64,000 bases of DNA from Fragum whitleyi (taxonomy: Eukaryota; Mollusca; Bivalvia; Cardiida; Cardiidae): positions 30,980,614 through 31,044,613 of the forward strand of contig OX411547.1 of the NCBI GenBank assembly GCA_948146395.1. Reading direction: 5' to 3'. The notes under the pieces were generated by a model that was not told the DNA's origin, made no database searches, and was given only the letters and a program-made list of their open reading frames with translations. The translations under genes and the position numbers were made by a program. Below, in pieces: positions 33,978 to 45,625 of this stretch; the first letter of the stretch is position 1; each line of letters opens with the position of its first letter.

Positions 33978-35797
33978 ATATTTGTTTAGACAGTGAAAAG
34001 TTGGCAAAAAAAAACAACATTATCCTCACAAGATATTATGATTTGATTTGGGGAAAGGTGCATAAAACCTCTGTTGAATTTTAAGTGACCTTGATTTTGT
34101 GGGTATGGGTCTTTATTAAAGGCTTCAAAAATGGTCAAATTCAACTTATGAAAAGGGGGATGGGGTTTTATTAGAATTTTACGGAAAAATGGATATAAGG
34201 AGGCATTAGTAAGAACAAACTATTCTGTCAGATAGTTAACTCAAAACTGCGCTTAAGAAGAAAATGTGAGAAATTCTTCCTTGCTTTGTATTTGCACTCG
34301 CTGTTTCTGAACTCAGGAAAAACAATCTTGTTCATTAGGGTGTTATATATTCCTATAAACTGTGCTCTTAATATGCCATATACTTAATTAAGGGAGAACA
34401 AATTTTCTGATCACATTTTCAGTATCTTCCAGTTAACATGTTATCTTTTGAGATTGGCATCAACAAGCACAAATTATCCTATCAGACCATCTTATAATTC
34501 CATTATAGACAAAAAGAATTGACTGCCTGTCTTCATTGTTTCCCTGATACCTTATCCATCATAAAGTTTCGACCAACTGGCTTCAATTCAGGGGTGTGGA
34601 TTTCTCATATCAAATTTGTTGGACAGGTTTTTTTCTACTTGCAGACAAGTACATTTTTCCAGGCCACTTGTCCATGGACAAGTACATACCAGGGCAAAAC
34701 TTGAAATGGTGCTAGCTATATTCTCCTAGATGTCTATATCAAAGGGTTGAAAAATATATTTTAAAGAAGAAAATGCTGAGTTTCAGCATTTTCTTCATTA
34801 AAAACAATGTATTCTTAAGTTGTTTACCTTTTCACTTTTTTTTTGACAATTTTATATTTTCGATTCTAGACAAGTATAAAAAGCATCAGTTAAAGCAAGG
34901 GTTAGGAAATACAGATGTTCTCCCACTTGTCCCTGGACAAATAAAAGATCATCATTTACTTGTCCAGGGACAAGCGGGGAAAATTTGTGTTTCCTTACCT
35001 TGTGTTAAGTGCAGTGAAGTTCACCCTATTTGAATGATATTAGACGAGCCTGCTTGTGTTCACACAAGAAATTGTTATCACAATAACAGTTCCAAATGGT
35101 TCACTTCTCTTTTCTCTCCTAAGCTGCAGCCATAACACAGTGGTAGCTTGTCGGACCATCTTTCAAAGGACCCTGGGTTCCATACCTGATGGCCTCACTA
35201 ATTTTTTCCTACTACAATGTAACTCCATTATAATGAAATTCATAAGACCGCTGAATCCATTATAACACAGGGTCTGCTTGGCTCCTGAAATGGTGGGGTC
35301 AACCATTTTGGGATGCTGCGGAAATATTACCAGATCCCCCGTTAATGCTGTTTTAGATTTTAGATCGAAAAGATGGAAATTAAATAAAAATCGATACTGC
35401 GCAAAGCAAGGTAAATCAATACAAATTTTTTCGCACCTCCCACGGAGCAGTGGTGGCGATTATTGCATGGTGTCAGAGAGAATTGACTAGTTTGGTTGCT
35501 GACAGGTATACCATATTAGATCTAATTGGTTAAATTTTTTGGTCACACTTTTTGACATTGAGTGAGAAGTCTCAAAAACACACGTCAAACACATCGAGCT
35601 CTCCAGATTCAGCTAAGTTTTCAGAGGAACACGATTCAACAGCGAACACTGGATGAGAAGGGCATATGCAATGGTAGTGACATCAATGAAACAGAAATAA
35701 ACAAACAGCCTAAAGTCTAAATCGCATGTGTTAAATTCCACATTAATTATTTTCCAAAGAAGCCATGTGTTCACAAAATGAGCCAAGGATATTTATG
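33978..35797. other. Intron 1 sequence with a CTTGTCC palindrome
   Basis: CACTTGTCCATGGACAAGTA (about 34664) and the arms TTGTCCCTGGACAA / TTGTCCAGGGACAAG (34926-34974) are palindromes of one small family, also seen at 11752. Bases 35125-35185 resemble a degraded tRNA-like head with a GGGTTCCATACC box. No gene is seen. Confidence 0.5.
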
Positions 35798-36471
35798 GCT
35801 CCACTGGGGCTATTGTCATGGCTTGGTGTCCATAGTGTGTACGCCCGTATGTACGTATGTGTGTCCGGTCATAAACTTTTTCTTTAGAAATCCTCTCCTC
35901 AGAAACTATTGGATAGATTTCAACCAAACTTCATAGAGATGATTCTTGGGTGAGCCTCTTTCTAAGTTGTTCAAGAAATTTTGATCCAATGAAAAACATG
36001 GATTTAATGGGCGTGGCTAATTTCCAAATATGGTAAAAAGTGAGTTTTCTCAGATTCTAATAGATGGATACTAATTAAATTTTATATGAATGATCCTTGG
36101 TTGACCCTTAACCAGTCTACAAAAAGTTATTGTGATCAGATGGAAAATATGCATTTTATGGGCGGAGGTCATTTCTCTATATGTTATATACTGGAAACTT
36201 TAAAAATCAATTTCTCAGAATGTAAGTGATGGATATCAACCAAATTTCACTGGAATAATCCTTAAGTGACCCGTTTTCAGTCTACCAAAATTTATTGTGA
36301 TTGTCTTTTATGGGTGGAGGTCATTTCTCTATATGTTATATAGTTGAAACTTTGAAAACCATTTTCAACATAGAACCCAAAATATCTAAAAATCTAGTCA
36401 AAACATTTATTTGCTTTTACAAAAATTTCAAGCCTGTGGAGCGTCTCAAGTCATTCATGGCTTTCTAGTTT
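35798..36471 (+). mobile_element. Pearl/HINE-like element, AGCTCCACTGG type, head hairpin reduced
   Basis: GGCTCCACTGGGGCTATTGT shows the head hairpin's middle deleted; the microsatellite is decayed to GTATGTACGTATGTGTGTCC. Three to four monomers (GATGGATACTAATTAAATTT) lead to the tail GCCTGTGGAGCGTCTCAAGT and CTAGTTT. Confidence 0.72.
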
Positions 36472-36734
36472 CTATTATTCTCAAACCTGGAACATTTACC
36501 TGGTTGACAAACATTAAGAGCAGAGAACGGCCCCCTACCCAGTTTATTTCCTCCCTTGGACAAAATATCCCATTGAATTTTCCGTCAAATATTACGTTGT
36601 TTTGAAAATTGGATGATACAATGATATACGATGATATGGGGGTTGGAAACGGGAGGGTTCAGCTTTATAGCAAAAAATCCACTTCTTTGGCTGTTTCATT
36701 TCTTAGACCCGACCCTCAGCATTATAATGGATTT

Positions 36735-36925
36735 GCAGTGTATTTGTCTTCCATCAATGGGTTGATAATCATAGTCCTATGTGGGATAGCAGCTGGATGC
36801 TAGGAATGGATGTAATGGTGGCACTGGTGAGCAAAATACCGGGAATCCATATTAGGTTCTCCAGCCACTGTGATATAACTGAATAATTGTTGAAAGAAGT
36901 GTAAGACCTCATTCAAACCAAAAAC
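36735..36925 (+). repeat. 5'-truncated SINE
   Basis: CCATCAATGGGTTGATAATC, GGGATAGCAGCTGGATGCTA, GTTGAAAGAAGTGTAAGACC and ATTCAAACC match the SINE body at 41794; no tRNA-like head. Confidence 0.8.
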
Positions 36926-37474
36926 CAAAGAGTTCTATCCCATCTTTCTGGAAAATTATTCCAATATCTATGGATGGTTTCAATAAAACTTTGAGCATTT
37001 ATTTTCCATTGTAAGAAAAGATCCTATGCTTTAAAGAAATGTTCAGATAGCTCCATGGTCAAGGTCACAGCTCAAAGTCAAATGTTAAAATTGCAGGCTC
37101 TACAGCAGTATTCCTGAGACAACTATCTAGTTAATTATCATCATAGAATAGAATTAGGTTAAACAATACCAATTTAAGAGAAATTTGAAGACTCAATCCC
37201 AATTCATAGAAAATGGAATGTTGAAGAAACCATCTAACAATAGACTGCTTTTAGGTAAACACAGCAAGATTTCAGTAAGAAATTTCATAATACAAGAGAC
37301 AATGTATAGCATTGTGCTGCCAGAAGATCTATGATTGCTAGATTTGTCTGGGATATAAGAGGTAGAAAATGTCAGTTATGTTTTATTGTACCATCATATT
37401 GTCTTTTGAAATTGTCTAGTGCTATTTCAAACAAAATTATACTGTCTGATGTTACCTTGGCTCTTATAGATGAT

Positions 37475-37750
37475 TGATTGATTGAATGGAGTTTAACGCC
37501 GCTTTTAACATTATTTCAGTTATATCACGGCGACTGGAGCACCTAACAATGGTTTCCTGGTATTTCTCTCACCAGTACAACCACCACATTCTTTCCTAGC
37601 CTCCAGTTGCTATCTCACATAGGTCTAGGATTATCAGCCTATTGGTGAGAGACAAATTGTCGGAAAGAATGAGTGGCGCCTTCGGGGATCGAACCCGGGA
37701 CCTCTAGATTGACAGTCCGACGTGCTACCAACTGCGCTATGACGGCGGCT
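37475..37750 (-). mobile_element. Full-length tRNA-derived SINE with 14-bp target duplication
   Basis: Read on the minus strand: tRNA-like head (ATAGCGCAGTTGGTAGCACG box A region, GGGTTCGATCCCC box B), body, and a tail of ATCA repeats. Flanked by CTCTTATAGATGAT at 37461-37474 and 37751-37764. The uninterrupted site is present in a sister monomer at about 38862-38875. Confidence 0.93.
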
Positions 37751-37913
37751 CTCTTATAGATGATATTTCATTGCAGCTATGATCCATGTAGACTTCATAA
37801 TGTTGGTATTATTATGAAAATTAGTCACAGTGCTTATTAGTTCAACCCTATGACTGATTGACTTGGTTTACTATGCTTTGCTTGTATATACTTATCTTAA
37901 AAGGCAAATGGAG

Positions 37914-37980
37914 GGATCAGTATAAAACTATTGTAAGTGCCTTATGTAGGCACTTACAATAATTTTGTTCTGATCCTCTA
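37914..37980. repeat. Foldback hairpin within monomer (GTAAGTGCC type)
   Basis: AAACTATTGTAAGTGCCTTA pairs with GGCACTTACAATAATTTT, flanked by GGATCAG / CTGATCC. Equivalent hairpins lie at 39024-39086, 39857-39920, 41073-41136 and 41708-41766 in other monomers. Confidence 0.85.
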
Positions 37981-40888
37981 GAATGATTTTCAAAGTGGGA
38001 TGGGTAGCTTGGAGGATAGGTCAATCTATTGAAGCTGAGATTACAAATTATAATTAAGAATAGAATTAAGCTTAACAACACAAATTTAAGAGATATTTGC
38101 AGACTCATCCCAAACCATAGAAAAAAAGATTGTTTCACAAATGAAACGGTCTTAAAATAGACTGCTTTTAGGTTTACACAACAAAATTTCAGTCAGAAAT
38201 GTAATAATACAAGAGACAATGTATAGCATTGTGCTGTCAGAAGATCTATGATTTCTAGATTTGTCTGGGATATAAGAGGTAGAAAATGTCAGTTATGTTT
38301 TATTGTACCATCATATTGTCTTTTGAAATTGTCTAGTGCTATTTCAAACAAAATTATACTGTCTGATGTAACCTTGGCTGACTTATTGACTATAATTCCT
38401 TGCAGCTATGATCCATGTAGACATCATTATGTTGACATTTTTATGAAAATTAAAGTCACAGAACTTAAGTTCAATAACCTTTACTTGTTGACATGGTTTT
38501 ACTATTCTTTGCTTTGTGATTACAACCTATAACAGAGAATAGAAGTTAGACAACACCAATATTAGAGAAATTTGAAGACTCACTCCCAAACCATAGCAAA
38601 ATAGATTGTTTCACAAATGATATTGTCAAAAAAAAAAAAGACTGGTTTTAGGTGAATATAGCAAAATTTCAGTCAGAAATGTAATAATTCAAGAGGCAAT
38701 GTATAGCATTGTGCTGCCAGAAGATCTATGATTTCTAGATTTGTCTGGGATATAAGAGGTAGAAAATGTCAGTTATGTTTTATTGTACCATCATATTGTC
38801 TTTTGAAATTGTCTAGTGCTATTTCAAACAAAATTATACCGTCTGATGTTACTTTGGCTCTTATAGATGATATTTCCTTGCAGCTATGATCCATGTAGAC
38901 ATTATAATGTTGGTATTGTTATGAAAATTAAAGTCACAGAACTTAAGTTCAACAACCTTTGACTGGGTGACAGGGTTTATTTTGCTCTGCCAGTTTATTA
39001 CTTATCTTTAAGGGCAAATAGAGGGTCAGTACAAAACTATTGTAAGTGCCTTATCTAGGCACTTACAATAATTTTGTACTGATCCTCTAGAATGATTTTC
39101 CAAGTGGGATGGGTAGCATGGAGGATAGGTCCATCTATTGAAGCTGTGATTACAACTTATAACAGAGAATAACATTAAGCTAAACAACAACAATTTAAGA
39201 GATATTTGAAGACTCATCCCAAACCTTAGAAAAATTGATTCTTCCACAAATGAAATCATCTATGGATTTACATTAGTTTTTAACTGATCACCTAGAATTA
39301 TTTCCAAAGTGTGATGGATAGCTTGCAGAAAAGGGTCATCTATTGAAGCTATTCAATTACAACTTATAAAAGAGAAAAGAATTAAAAAACCCCAACAATT
39401 TAAGAGATATGAGAAGACCTACTTCCAAACCATAGAAAATAGATAGTTTCCAAAATGAAATCATCTTAAAATAGACTGCTTTTAGGCTAATGCAGCAAAA
39501 TTTCAGAAAGAAGCTTAAAAAAACAAGAGACAATGTATAGCATTGTGCTGCCAGAAGATCTATGATTTCTAGATTTGTCTGGGATATAAGAGGTAGAAAA
39601 TGTCAGTTATGTTTTATTGTACCATCATATTGTCTTTTGAAATTGTCTAGTGCTATTTCAAACAAAATTATTCTGTCTGATGTAACCTTGGCTTTTATAG
39701 ACTATATTTCCTTGCAGCAATGATCCACGTAGACATTAAAATGTTGGAATTGGTATGGAAATTAAGTCACAGATTTTAAGTTCAACAACCTTTGACTGGT
39801 TGAAGTGGTTTACTGTGCTTTGCTTGTTTATCACTTATCTTAAAAGACAAATTGAGGGTTCAGTGCAAAACTATTATAAGTGCCTTATCTAGGCACTTAC
39901 AATAGTTTTGAACTGATCCTCTAGAATGATTTTCAAAGTGGGATTGGTAGCTTGGAGGATAGGTCCATCTTTTGAAGCTTTCATTACAACTTATAACAGA
40001 GAATGGAATTAAGTTAAACAACACCAATATAAGAAATTCGAAGACTCATTCCAAATTTATAGAAAGATAGATAGTTTCACAAATGAAATCATCTTAAAAT
40101 AGACTGCTTTTAGGTTAACACAACAAAATTGCAGTAAGAAGTTTAATAATACAAGAGACAATGTATAGCATTGTGCTGCCTGAAGATCTATGATTTCTAG
40201 ATTTGTCTGGGATATAAGAGGTAGAAAATGTCAGTTATGTTTTATTGTACCATATCATATTGTCTTTTGAAATTGTCTAGTGCTATTTCAAACAAAATTA
40301 TACCGTCTGATGTATCCTTGGCTGACTTATAGATGATATTTCCTTGCAGCTATGATCGATGTTGACTTTATAATGTTGGTATTTTTATAAAAATTAAGGT
40401 CACAGACCTTCAGTTCAACAAAATTTTACTTGTTGACGTGGTTTTACTATGCTTTGCTTTGATTACAACCTATAACAGAGAAAAGAATTTAAACAACACA
40501 AATTGAAGAAATATTTGAAGACTGGAACACTCCCAAACCATAGAAAAAAGATTGATACACAAGTGAAAACATCTTGAAATAGACTGCTTTTAGGTTAACA
40601 CAGCAAAATTTCAGAAAGAAACTTAAAAATACATGAGACAATGTATAACATTGTGCTGCCAGAAGATCTATGATTTCTATATTTGTCTGGGATATAAGAG
40701 GTAGAAAATGTCAGTTATGTTTTATTGTACCATCATATTGTCTTTTGAAATTGTCTAGTGCTATTTCAAACAAAATTATACCGTCTGATGTAACCACGGA
40801 TGACTTATAGACTATATTTCCTTGCAGCAATGATCCATGTAGACATCATTATGTTGGTATTTTTATGAAAATTAAAGTCATAGAGCTT

Positions 40889-40999
40889 AAGTTCAACAAC
40901 AGGAAACATCAGGATTGAGTGTTAGAGAGCGATTCTATAAGCTTAAGCTTTCGTCGCAATCAAACTAAAAATAAATTAGTATAAACTAAGTTCAACAAC
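40889..40999. mobile_element. Small 87-bp insertion with 12-bp target duplication
   Basis: AAGTTCAACAAC flanks bases 40901-40987 on both sides, while sister monomers have a single copy followed by CTTTGACTGG. The insert contains ATAAGCTTAAGCTTTCGTCG and shows no TIR or tRNA-like box, so its class is unknown. Confidence 0.75.
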
Positions 41000-41793
41000 C
41001 TTTGACTGGTTGACATGGTTTACTGTGCTTACAATGCTTGTTTATTACTTATCTTAAAAGGCAAATGGAGGGGTCAGTTCAAAACTATTGTAAGTGCCTT
41101 ATCTAGGCACTTACAATAGTTTTGAACTGATCCTCTAGAATGATTTTCAAAGTGGGATGGGTAGCTTGGAGGATAGGTCCATCTATCGAAGCTGAGATTA
41201 CAAATTATAAAGGAATATATAATTAAGCTTAAAAACACCAATTTAAGAGATATTTGAAGACTCATCCCAAATCATAGAAAAAAAGATTGTTTCACAAATG
41301 AAACCGTCTTAAAATAGACTGCTTTTAGGTTAACACAACAAAATTTCAGTAATATATGTAATAATACAAGAGACAATGTATAGCATAGTGCTGCCAGAAG
41401 ATCTATGATTTCTAGATTTGTCTGGGATATAAGAGGTAGAAAATGTCAGTTATGTTTTATTGTACCATCATATTGTCTTTTGAAATTGTCTAGTACTATT
41501 TCAAACAAAATTATACCGTCTGATGTAACCATGGCTGACTTATTGACTATATTTCCATGCAGCCATGTTCCATGTAGACATTATAATGTTGGTATTGTTT
41601 TGAAAATTAGTGTCACAGAACTTAAGTTCAACAACCTTTGACTGGTTGACATGGTTTACTGTGCTTACAATGCTTGTTTATTACTTATCTTAAAAGGCGA
41701 ATGGAGAGGTCAGTTCAAAACTATTGTAAGTACCTTCTCTAAGCTGACAATAATTTTGTACTGATCCTCTAGAATGATTTTCAAAGTGGGATG

Positions 41794-42074
41794 AGCCGCC
41801 ACCATAGCGCAGTTGGTTAGGCATAAGACTTCCAATCTGGAAGTCGCGGGTTCGATCCCCGGTGGCGGCAAATATCCTTTCCGACGTTTGTCTTTCACCA
41901 ATGGGTAGATAATCGTAAACCTATGTGAAATAGCAGTCGGAGGCTAGGAAAGGGTGTAATGGTAGTACAGGTGAAAGAAATACCAGGAATCCATTGTTAG
42001 GTGCTCCGGCCGCCGCGATATAACTGAAATAATGTTGAAAGCGGCGTTAAACCCCATTCAATCAATCAATCAAT
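41794..42074 (+). mobile_element. Full-length tRNA-derived SINE with 12-bp target duplication
   Basis: Head CCGCCACCATAGCGCAGTTG with box A and GGGTTCGATCCCCGG box B, ending with a GGCGGC that pairs with the start like an acceptor stem. The body has TTTCACCAATGGGTAGATAA and AGGAATCCATTGTTAGGTGC, and the tail is (ATCA)n. Target duplication CAAAGTGGGATG at 41782-41793 and 42075-42086; the same site is intact in sister monomers (for example about 37992). Pol III transcription from the internal boxes and LINE-mediated integration are the known mode for such SINEs. Confidence 0.94.
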
Positions 42075-42703
42075 CAAAGTGGGATGGGTAGCTTGGAGGA
42101 TAGGTCAATCTATTGAAGCTAGTTTTGATAACAACTTAAAACAGAGATTAGAATTAAGTTAAACAACACCAACTTAAGACTAATCCCAAACCATAGAAAA
42201 ATAGATTGTTTCACAAATGAAGCCATCTTAAAATAGAGTGATTTTAGGGTTGACAAAGCAAAATTTCAGTAAGATGTGTAATAATACAAGAGACAATGTA
42301 TAGCATTGTGCTGCCAGAAGATCTATGATTTCTAGATTTGTCTGGGATATAAGAGGTAGAAAATGTCAGTTATGTTTTATTGTACCATCATATTGTCTTT
42401 TGAAATTGTCTAGTGCTATTTCCAACAAAATTATACCGTCTGATGTAACCTAGGCTCTTATAGATGATATTTCCTTGCAGCCATGTTCCACCTAGACTTT
42501 ATAATGTTGTGTTGTTTATGAAAATGAAAAGTCTCAGAGAACTTCAAATCAACAACCTCTGACTGGTTGATCGTATTGTGATCACAGTACATATAAAAGT
42601 TCTTCACTGATGCCTTAGAGTGATTTCAGAAGAGAGATGAGCTGCATGCTAAATGGGCAGCTTTTTGCCTAGATACTATTAGGGCTAATATTGTGGTTTA
42701 TCT

Positions 42704-42857
42704 TAGTGGACCCATAATAGTTCTGTAACTTATCAGAAGTAATGAACTTTGATAGTGTTAACCAAGGTTTCTAATGATTTTCATTGGGAAACCTTGGTCA
42801 ACATTGTGAAAGTTTATGTTTTCCAAAATGTTGCGGTACTTTTATGGTTCCACTACC
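42704..42857. repeat. Palindromic MITE, copy 1 (GTTAACCAAGGTTTC type)
   Basis: Outer arms TAGTGGACCCATAATAG / TTTATGGTTCCACTA; inner arms GTTAACCAAGGTTTC / GAAACCTTGGTCAAC. Second copy at 53012-53173. Confidence 0.85.
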
Positions 42858-42984
42858 GTAACTCTAACCTCAGAAATAACACATAAGCCTCAGCAAATAA
42901 CTGAGTTGAGCACCAAAGTCAAGAAAATTTCAAAGATAATCCAATTGTTGCCTGGCCAAATTACCAGAAGTTATTTCTATAACT

Positions 42985-44993
42985 TTTTAGCTCAAGGGAG
43001 CTATTGCGATCTATCAATGTCCGGCTTCCTTCTGCCCATGCGTCCGTCTGTCCGCCACTTCATCAACAATTTCTTTAAACAACATCTCCTCCTAAACTTC
43101 TGATTCAAAATCAACCAAACTTGGCAGAAATTTTCCATGGGTAATAATTGCTACAAGAATTTTAATCCTTGAAAACTCTGGTTGCAGTGGCATTGGGAAA
43201 TTTCACAAAAGCTCAACAATTTCTTTTAACAACATCTCCTCCTTAAATACTGGGTTGAAATCAATCAAACTTGGCAGAAATCTTCGTTGGGTGGTCTCTT
43301 ATAAAAAATGCTAAAAAAAATGAAATCCATGCAAAACTCTGGTTGCAGTGGTAACGGGCAATGGGATATTTATTTGAATCTCAACAATTTCTTTAAGCAA
43401 TGTCTACTTCTAAACTTCTGGGTTAAAATAAACCAAACTTGGTAGAAAGTTTCTTTGGATGGTTCCTTATAAAAATTGCTAAAAGAATAGAAATCCATAA
43501 GAAACTCTGGTTGCCATGGCATGGGAAAGTGGGAAATTTTACAAAAGCTCAACAATTTCTTTAAACGACATCTCCTCCTAAACTACAGAGTCGAAATCAA
43601 TCAAACTTGGCAGAAATGTTCCTTGCATGGTCCTTTGTACAATTTGCTACAAAATGAAATCTTTGAAAAACTATGGTTGTCATGGCAAAGGAAAATGGGA
43701 AATTTCACAAAAGCTTTAAAATTTCTTTAACAACATCTCCTCCCAAACTACAGGGTCAAAATAAACCAAACTTAGCTGAAGTCTCTCCATCAGTCAGTCA
43801 CGGCGTCAACAATTTCTTTAAACGACATCTCCTACTAAACTTCTGGGTCAAAATCAACCAAACTTGGCAGAATTATTCCTTGGGTTGTCCCTTGTAAAAA
43901 TTACTAAAAGAATTTAAATCCATGAGAAACTCTGATTGCCGTGGCATCGGGAAATGGGAAATTTCACAAAAGCTCAACAATTTCTTTTAACAACAACTCC
44001 TCCTAAAATACTGGGTAGAAATAAATCAAACAATGGCAGAAATGTTCATTTGGTGGTCCCTTATAAAAATTGCTAAAAAATTGAAATCCATGAAAAACTA
44101 TGGTTGTCATGGCAACAGGAAATGGAATATTCATATGTATCTCAACAATTACATTAAGCAAAATCTTCTCCTAAACTTCTGTGTTATAAATCAACCAAAC
44201 TTGGCAGAAATGTTCTTTGGATGGTTCCTTATTAAATTTGCTAAAAGAATTGAAATCCATAAGAAACTCTGGTTGCCGTGGCATGGGAAAGTGAGAAATT
44301 TTACAAAAGCTCAACAATTTCTTTAAACGACATCTCCTCCTAAACTACAGAGTCGAAATCAATCAAACTTGGCAGAAATGTTCCTTGCATGGTCCTTTGT
44401 ACAATTTGCTACAAAATGAAATCTTTGAAAAACTATGGTTGTCATGGCAAAGGAAAATGGGAAATTTCACAAAAGCTTTAAAATTTCTTTAAACAACATC
44501 TCCTCCTAAACTACAGGGTCAAAATAAACCAAACTTAGCTGAAATGTTCCTTGGTTGGTCCCTTATACAAATTGCTAAATAGAATGAAATCCAAAGAAAC
44601 TTTAGATGTTGTGGCATCAGCAAGTGGGAAATTTCACAAAAGATCATCAATTTCTTTAAACGTCATCTCCTACTAAAATACTGGGTAGAAATGAATCAAA
44701 CTTGGCAGAAATGTTCCTTTGGTGGTCCCTTAAAAGAATCGAAAACCATGAAAACTCTGGTTGCCGTTGCAATGGAAAATGGGAAATTTCTTTAAATTTC
44801 AAAAATTTCTGTCATCGACATCTCCTCAACTTCTGGGTCTAAATCAACCAAACTTGGCACAAATGTTCCTTGGAAGGTCCCTTATAGAAATTGCTAAAAG
44901 AATTGAAATCCATGAACAACTCTAGTTAATTATTGCGATGTCCCAGGGAACAAAGAGACTCAGGTGAGCGATCTAGGACCGGTCCTCTTGTTT
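42985..44993 (+). mobile_element. Pearl/HINE-like element, 'AACGACATCTCCTCC' core
   Basis: Reduced head AGCTCAAGGGAGCTATTGCG, microsatellite GCGTCCGTCTGTCCG, then about ten 190-200 bp monomers with TTTCTTTAAACAACATCTCC, AATCAACCAAACTTGGCAGA and AACTCTGGTTGCCATGGCA. The tail CAGGTGAGCGATCTAGGACC, hairpin GGACCGGTCC and CTCTTGTTT close it. Confidence 0.78.
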
Positions 44994-45625
44994 AAAGTAT
45001 TTTCTGTTCACCAGCAATCTATAAAATGTAAAAAAAAGTCAGGTGCTTCTAAAGAAAATCAGTTCAGAATTATTGGCTTTTTTCATGAAATATGCCCTAG
45101 ACTATCACAGATATGACATAGTTCTTTGGCTGTGCCACAAATATTCTCTCATCACTAACTTTCAGCAAGTGCCAGTTTCTTGATGGATCACTGAGGCATA
45201 AATAGTAAAATGTTGCCAAAACTATCAATTGTACTGGTTTATATTAAGAAAAGGTATTTTTCGATTCCCATTTTGAGAACAATGGTGAATAAGATAATGT
45301 TAAAATATTATCAAGTTGTGAATTTTGTATGATGTAATCAAAAGAAGATAAATTCTTTAATGCTTTCCTGTATATTATTCACACTTCTTGGTAGAATAAT
45401 AAATTACATGTATTTGATGATTTCTCAACTTGACCAGTGATATTACTAAAAAAAACCAAGCAGCATTTCTTGATTTAACATCTTTCAAAATCAGCAAAGC
45501 AGGGCCCAATATAAAGCATGATGAGGTTGTCAAGCAATTTGTAAAAATGGTATATTTAAAGAAAATGTTCTCTCTTGAATTCACGTTTCATCTTATGCAT
45601 GTAAGAATTTGAATACTTATTTGTC
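44994..45625. other. Intron 1 sequence, nothing specific seen
   Basis: No recognised feature; paired open frames on both strands at 45375-45612 have no motif. Confidence 0.3.

Larger units (their letters stand above)
37120..42590 (+). repeat. Higher-order tandem array, 8 cores, ~628/480-bp monomers
   Basis: The phrase AGAAGATCTATGATTTCTAG (TGAAGATCT in the fifth copy) marks cores starting at about 37322, 38239, 38719, 39553, 40181, 40661, 41396 and 42316. After subtracting two SINE insertions the spacings are 627, 480, 834, 628, 480, 735 and 627. The two 480-bp intervals share the same internal deletion (they lack the GTAAGTGCC hairpin), so a multi-monomer unit was copied. Each core of about 170 bp is nearly invariant, while the rest of the monomer has many indels. 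The long monomers carry a hairpin with AAACTATTGTAAGTGCC. It lies in intron 1. Confidence 0.9.

Noticed and set aside
38248..41641. Repeated open frames beginning MISRFVWDIRGRKCQLC in the tandem array
   Set aside because: The nucleotide core is conserved, but the 40181 copy has a two-base insertion that breaks the frame and downstream parts differ by indels, so coding selection is not supported.
41795..41870. Functional tRNA gene
   Set aside because: It has box A and B and a pairing end, but it is the head of a SINE with a 12-bp target duplication and the anticodon arm does not give a normal T33 loop.
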